7,994 bases of DNA, from contig CALAEZ010000266.1 in the NCBI GenBank assembly GCA_937891125.1, positions 1-7,994 on the forward strand, read 5' to 3'. Position 1 is the first letter of the stretch. Each line of letters opens with the position of its first letter. Origin of the DNA: an uncultured Treponema sp. Its GTDB lineage: Bacteria > Spirochaetota > Spirochaetia > Treponematales > Treponemataceae. The notes under the pieces are model-generated. The model made no database searches and was not told the origin of the DNA. It saw only the letters and a list, made by a program, of their open reading frames with translations. The translations under genes and the position numbers were made by a program. This document shows, in pieces, positions 5,792-7,994 of the stretch.

Positions 5792-7912
5792 ATGGCAGCA
5801 ATAAATGACCTTATCAGTCAGATAGAAGACAAGAACTTACGCGAACGCATTGAAGCAGAATTAGATAAAATCACAAAGCAAAAGAAATTCGGGCTTGTTT
5901 TTGAAGAGCATTTACCTGAATGTGTGCCGCTGTATGATGTGCCACTTCGCCGCGGTAATAAGGTGAGCCAGAAAGGCGGAAAGATTAACGAAATCTACAC
6001 GGTAATGCAGATTGAAGGCGAAAACGTCTGGTGCGTTCCATACACCGCCAGCACCGGCAACGGCGAAAAACAGCTGATAAACTTTTTAAAAAAAGATCTT
6101 GTCTGTGTTGCAGAGTTTGGCGAGCCGATTTATCCCTATTTGAAGCTGGTGGATGCAATTTACCGGGCGGATGAGCCCCCGAAACAAGTTCGGGGTGACA
6201 ATAGTCATGCTGAACTTGTTTCAGCATCTCCGACCCACGCCGTAATCCAGGCTGATAATTACCATGCCTTGCAGCTTTTGGAATATCTGTATGCCGGTAA
6301 AGTAGACTGCATTTACATTGATCCGCCCTACAATACCGGCGCGCGGGACTGGAAATACAACAATGATTACGTGGATTCCAATGATTCATATAGACACAGC
6401 AAATGGCTGTCATTTATGGAAAAGCGGTTGCAAATTGCGAAAAATCTGTTGAATCCAGTCGACAGCATTCTGATGCTCACCATTGACGACAATGAATTAT
6501 CGCATATTAAGATTCTATTGGATGAACTCTTTTCGGGATGTCAAATTCAAATCGTCGATATGTTTATCAATCCAAAAGGTAAGGCTCGTATTGGGCGTCT
6601 TTCTCAGGTAGATGAGTACTTGCTTCTTGTATATCTGGGAAAAGCTAAGGCTGTCCCTGAGAATAGTAATATTGAAGGTGAAGAAATAAGATGGCCCTAT
6701 CTGCGACGAAGCGATGTGGAGTCTGCACGTGGTACAACAAAAGGAGGAACGCAACAATTTTATCCCGTATATGTAAATCCCCATACTGAGAAAATTGAAA
6801 TGATTGGCGATCCTCTATCGCCCGAACAGCCTTTGTCTGACGCAAAAGAAATACCAGGTCTTGTTCCTGTTTTTCCAATTCGAGATGATGGAAAACAAAT
6901 GAATTGGGGCCTTACAGGTACAAGTCTTAAATTTGCATTGGAAAATGGATGCGTTCGTGTTATGAAAAGCAGAAATCCAAATCAAGCATATAACTTTACT
7001 TATGTAACTATGCTGACAGCGCAGATCTACGATGTCTTCGGTGAATCTGTAGACAACTATTACCAGCATGACCTTTTCTCTTCTACCGACACGGATATTG
7101 AGCGGCAGTTCCGGCTGGCAGAAACAAAGCTTGGGAATCAGGGAATCGGTCATGAATACGGACGCCTCTACTATGATGAAGCGGATCCGAACGCCTTCCG
7201 AATCGATGTCATCCTGTTTTCTGCAGACAATGATTGCATCGGTCGCCTGAATACCTATGCGGAGAACAAGTTCCATCAGCTGAACGATGACTACCGCAGG
7301 TATATGATCACGGTAGACGAAAGGTATCGCAGCCAATATGACAGCATTGTTTCTGATGGTGATGTCATCAGTAAGCACAATTTCCGGCTGCCGGAAACAA
7401 TCAGCCTGCCTCACGAGACCGGCGGAAAGAATTATTCCGATCACCTCTTTGTCAATCAAGACCGCATCGCCCATTTCAAGTTGAACGGTTGGGAAGAGGG
7501 AGTCCTGATCGAAGAACAGAAACGTCCCGACTATGTGTGCTGGCTTCGGAATCCTCCGCGCAAGCCATGGTCACTATGTATTCCTTATATGATCGGCACG
7601 GATCATAAATCCGCTTATCCTGATTTCCTGATTATCAGAAAAGATGCTCTGATCGGATATGTAATCGATATCCTGGAGCCCCATAATCCTGATCTCGATG
7701 ACAATCTCGGCAAAGCGCAGGGATTTGCCGAATATGCCAGACAGAATCCGCAGATCGGAAGAATTCAGTTGATCAGAAAAGGTAAAGATCCGGCAGGGAA
7801 CCTGCGTTTTCGAAGACTGGATCTGTCAAAAGGCAGCATCCGGGACAAAGTGATGCACGCAACAACGAACAGTGAGTTAGACCATATATTTGAAACCGAC
7901 GGTATATTTTAA
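5792..7912 (+). CDS. Chimaeric Mod-Res ORF: truncated type III-like methyltransferase fused to restriction-subunit C-terminus
   Basis: Residues 1-410 look like the front half of a type III-like adenine-specific DNA methyltransferase: an N-terminal family region, NYHALQLLEYLYAGK (156-170), catalytic motif IV DPPYNTG (177-183), MLTIDDNE, DEYLLLVYLGKA and VFPIRDDGKQMNWGLTG. From about 411 onward it matches the tail of the partner Res subunit: GRLYYDEADPNAF, FRLPETISLP, WLRNPPRKPWSLCIPY, then a PD-(D/E)xK-like YPDFLIIR (Asp611) with DILEPH (Asp626, Glu629, His631; the usual Lys is absent). Mod motif I (FxGxG) and all Walker/DEAD helicase motifs are missing. Intact Mod and Res are separate adjacent proteins, and Res alone is normally larger than this whole ORF. 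Methylation and ATP-driven cleavage are therefore unlikely. AAGGA (5781-5785) sits 6 nt before the ATG. Hand-counted GC is 32% at 6961-7020 and 55% at 7141-7200, consistent with a join near 7010-7080. It is probably a horizontally acquired, degraded restriction locus. Confidence 0.82.
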   Translation: MAAINDLISQIEDKNLRERIEAELDKITKQKKFGLVFEEHLPECVPLYDVPLRRGNKVSQKGGKINEIYTVMQIEGENVWCVPYTASTGNGEKQLINFLKKDLVCVAEFGEPIYPYLKLVDAIYRADEPPKQVRGDNSHAELVSASPTHAVIQADNYHALQLLEYLYAGKVDCIYIDPPYNTGARDWKYNNDYVDSNDSYRHSKWLSFMEKRLQIAKNLLNPVDSILMLTIDDNELSHIKILLDELFSGCQIQIVDMFINPKGKARIGRLSQVDEYLLLVYLGKAKAVPENSNIEGEEIRWPYLRRSDVESARGTTKGGTQQFYPVYVNPHTEKIEMIGDPLSPEQPLSDAKEIPGLVPVFPIRDDGKQMNWGLTGTSLKFALENGCVRVMKSRNPNQAYNFTYVTMLTAQIYDVFGESVDNYYQHDLFSSTDTDIERQFRLAETKLGNQGIGHEYGRLYYDEADPNAFRIDVILFSADNDCIGRLNTYAENKFHQLNDDYRRYMITVDERYRSQYDSIVSDGDVISKHNFRLPETISLPHETGGKNYSDHLFVNQDRIAHFKLNGWEEGVLIEEQKRPDYVCWLRNPPRKPWSLCIPYMIGTDHKSAYPDFLIIRKDALIGYVIDILEPHNPDLDDNLGKAQGFAEYARQNPQIGRIQLIRKGKDPAGNLRFRRLDLSKGSIRDKVMHATTNSELDHIFETDGIF
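6177..6229. repeat. Palindromic repeat inserted in frame within the Mod part
   Basis: There are two hairpins in inverted orientation: CCCCGAA-ACAAG-TTCGGGG (6177-6195) and ATGCTGAA-CTTGT-TTCAGCAT (6207-6227). The whole unit is an imperfect larger palindrome: the reverse complement of 6177-6199 aligns with 6204-6227, sharing GTCA and TGAACTTGTTTC or CGAACTTGTTTC. The same kind of sequence, with GTCAT ends and an AACTTGTTTC core, is familiar as an intergenic dispersed repeat in many bacteria. Here it is read as about residues 129-147, including AELVSASPT, and the frame stays open. It lies between the N-terminal region and the NYHALQLL/DPPYNTG block, a likely surface linker. Confidence 0.8.
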
Positions 7913-7994
7913 CCTCGTAAGATATAGATCGGTCAAATTAATTTTAAGTTAAGGAATCTCCTTTATTTTCAAGCCTTTCTGTCATTTCGAGGTC
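7913..7994. other. AT-rich noncoding right edge with a possible repeat start
   Basis: No ORF is visible. AAGGA-ATC-TCCTT (7951-7963) forms a short weak hairpin followed by TATTTT, at best a poor terminator for the Mod-Res ORF. GTCATTTCGA at 7981-7990 resembles the GTCAT-type end of the palindromic repeat family and is cut by the window edge. Confidence 0.3.

Noticed and set aside
5985..6413. Minus-strand ORF containing MLKQVQHD and PELVSG peptides
   Set aside because: It is the antisense translation of the Mod coding region. Those peptides are the antisense reading of the palindromic repeat, not evidence for a gene.
7010..7060. DVFGES as a possible AdoMet-binding motif I (FxGxG) in the methyltransferase
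   Set aside because: It lacks the second glycine and the following small-residue pattern of DxFxGSGTT-type motifs, and lies at the start of Res-like sequence.
6815..7474. Minus-strand ORF of 219 codons opposite the Res-like region
   Set aside because: No family resemblance is seen, while the plus strand encodes recognisable Res sequence.

Overview
The window reads as chromosomal DNA of a spirochaete, most likely a Treponema-like species. This is an inference from three things: an LplA/YtcQ-type binding lipoprotein with a relaxed lipobox, a membrane chemoreceptor of dCache type, and dispersed palindromic repeats with GTCAT-type ends. There is no rRNA or other taxonomic marker, so the genus is a suggestion only.

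Left half (minus strand): a palindromic repeat (1-53) and a short spacer lie downstream of a methyl-accepting chemotaxis protein gene (150-2243, GTG start). Upstream of it on the same strand is a gene for an ABC-type extracellular solute-binding lipoprotein (2391-3932). No permease or ATPase gene is visible, so the binding protein sits beside a chemoreceptor rather than beside its transporter. Each of the two genes has its own candidate promoter.

Middle: a divergent intergenic region (3933-4090) carries promoters for the lipoprotein (minus) and for a long-form RluA-family pseudouridine synthase (4091-5575, plus). The plus promoter's -10 box ends 7 nt before the ATG and there is no Shine-Dalgarno sequence, so that mRNA is probably leaderless. 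The enzyme carries an N-terminal conserved region, a coiled coil and a Cys-containing module ahead of the catalytic domain.

Right half (plus strand): a 216-bp spacer with two small, overlapping, well-primed ORFs leads into a 706-codon ORF (5792-7912). Its first ~410 residues are the front half of a type III-like DNA-adenine methyltransferase (Mod, motif DPPYNTG). Its last ~295 residues are the C-terminal end of the partner restriction subunit (Res). The AdoMet-binding motif of Mod and all helicase motifs of Res are absent. The simplest reading is an in-frame deletion that collapsed a mod-res operon into one chimaeric ORF. A ~53-bp palindromic repeat has also inserted in frame into the Mod part, adding a peptide containing ELVSAS. 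The window ends in noncoding DNA with what looks like the start of another GTCAT-type repeat.

The strongest candidates for novelty are the Mod-Res chimaera, the coding palindromic insertion inside it, the leaderless pseudouridine synthase gene and the binding protein-chemoreceptor pair.
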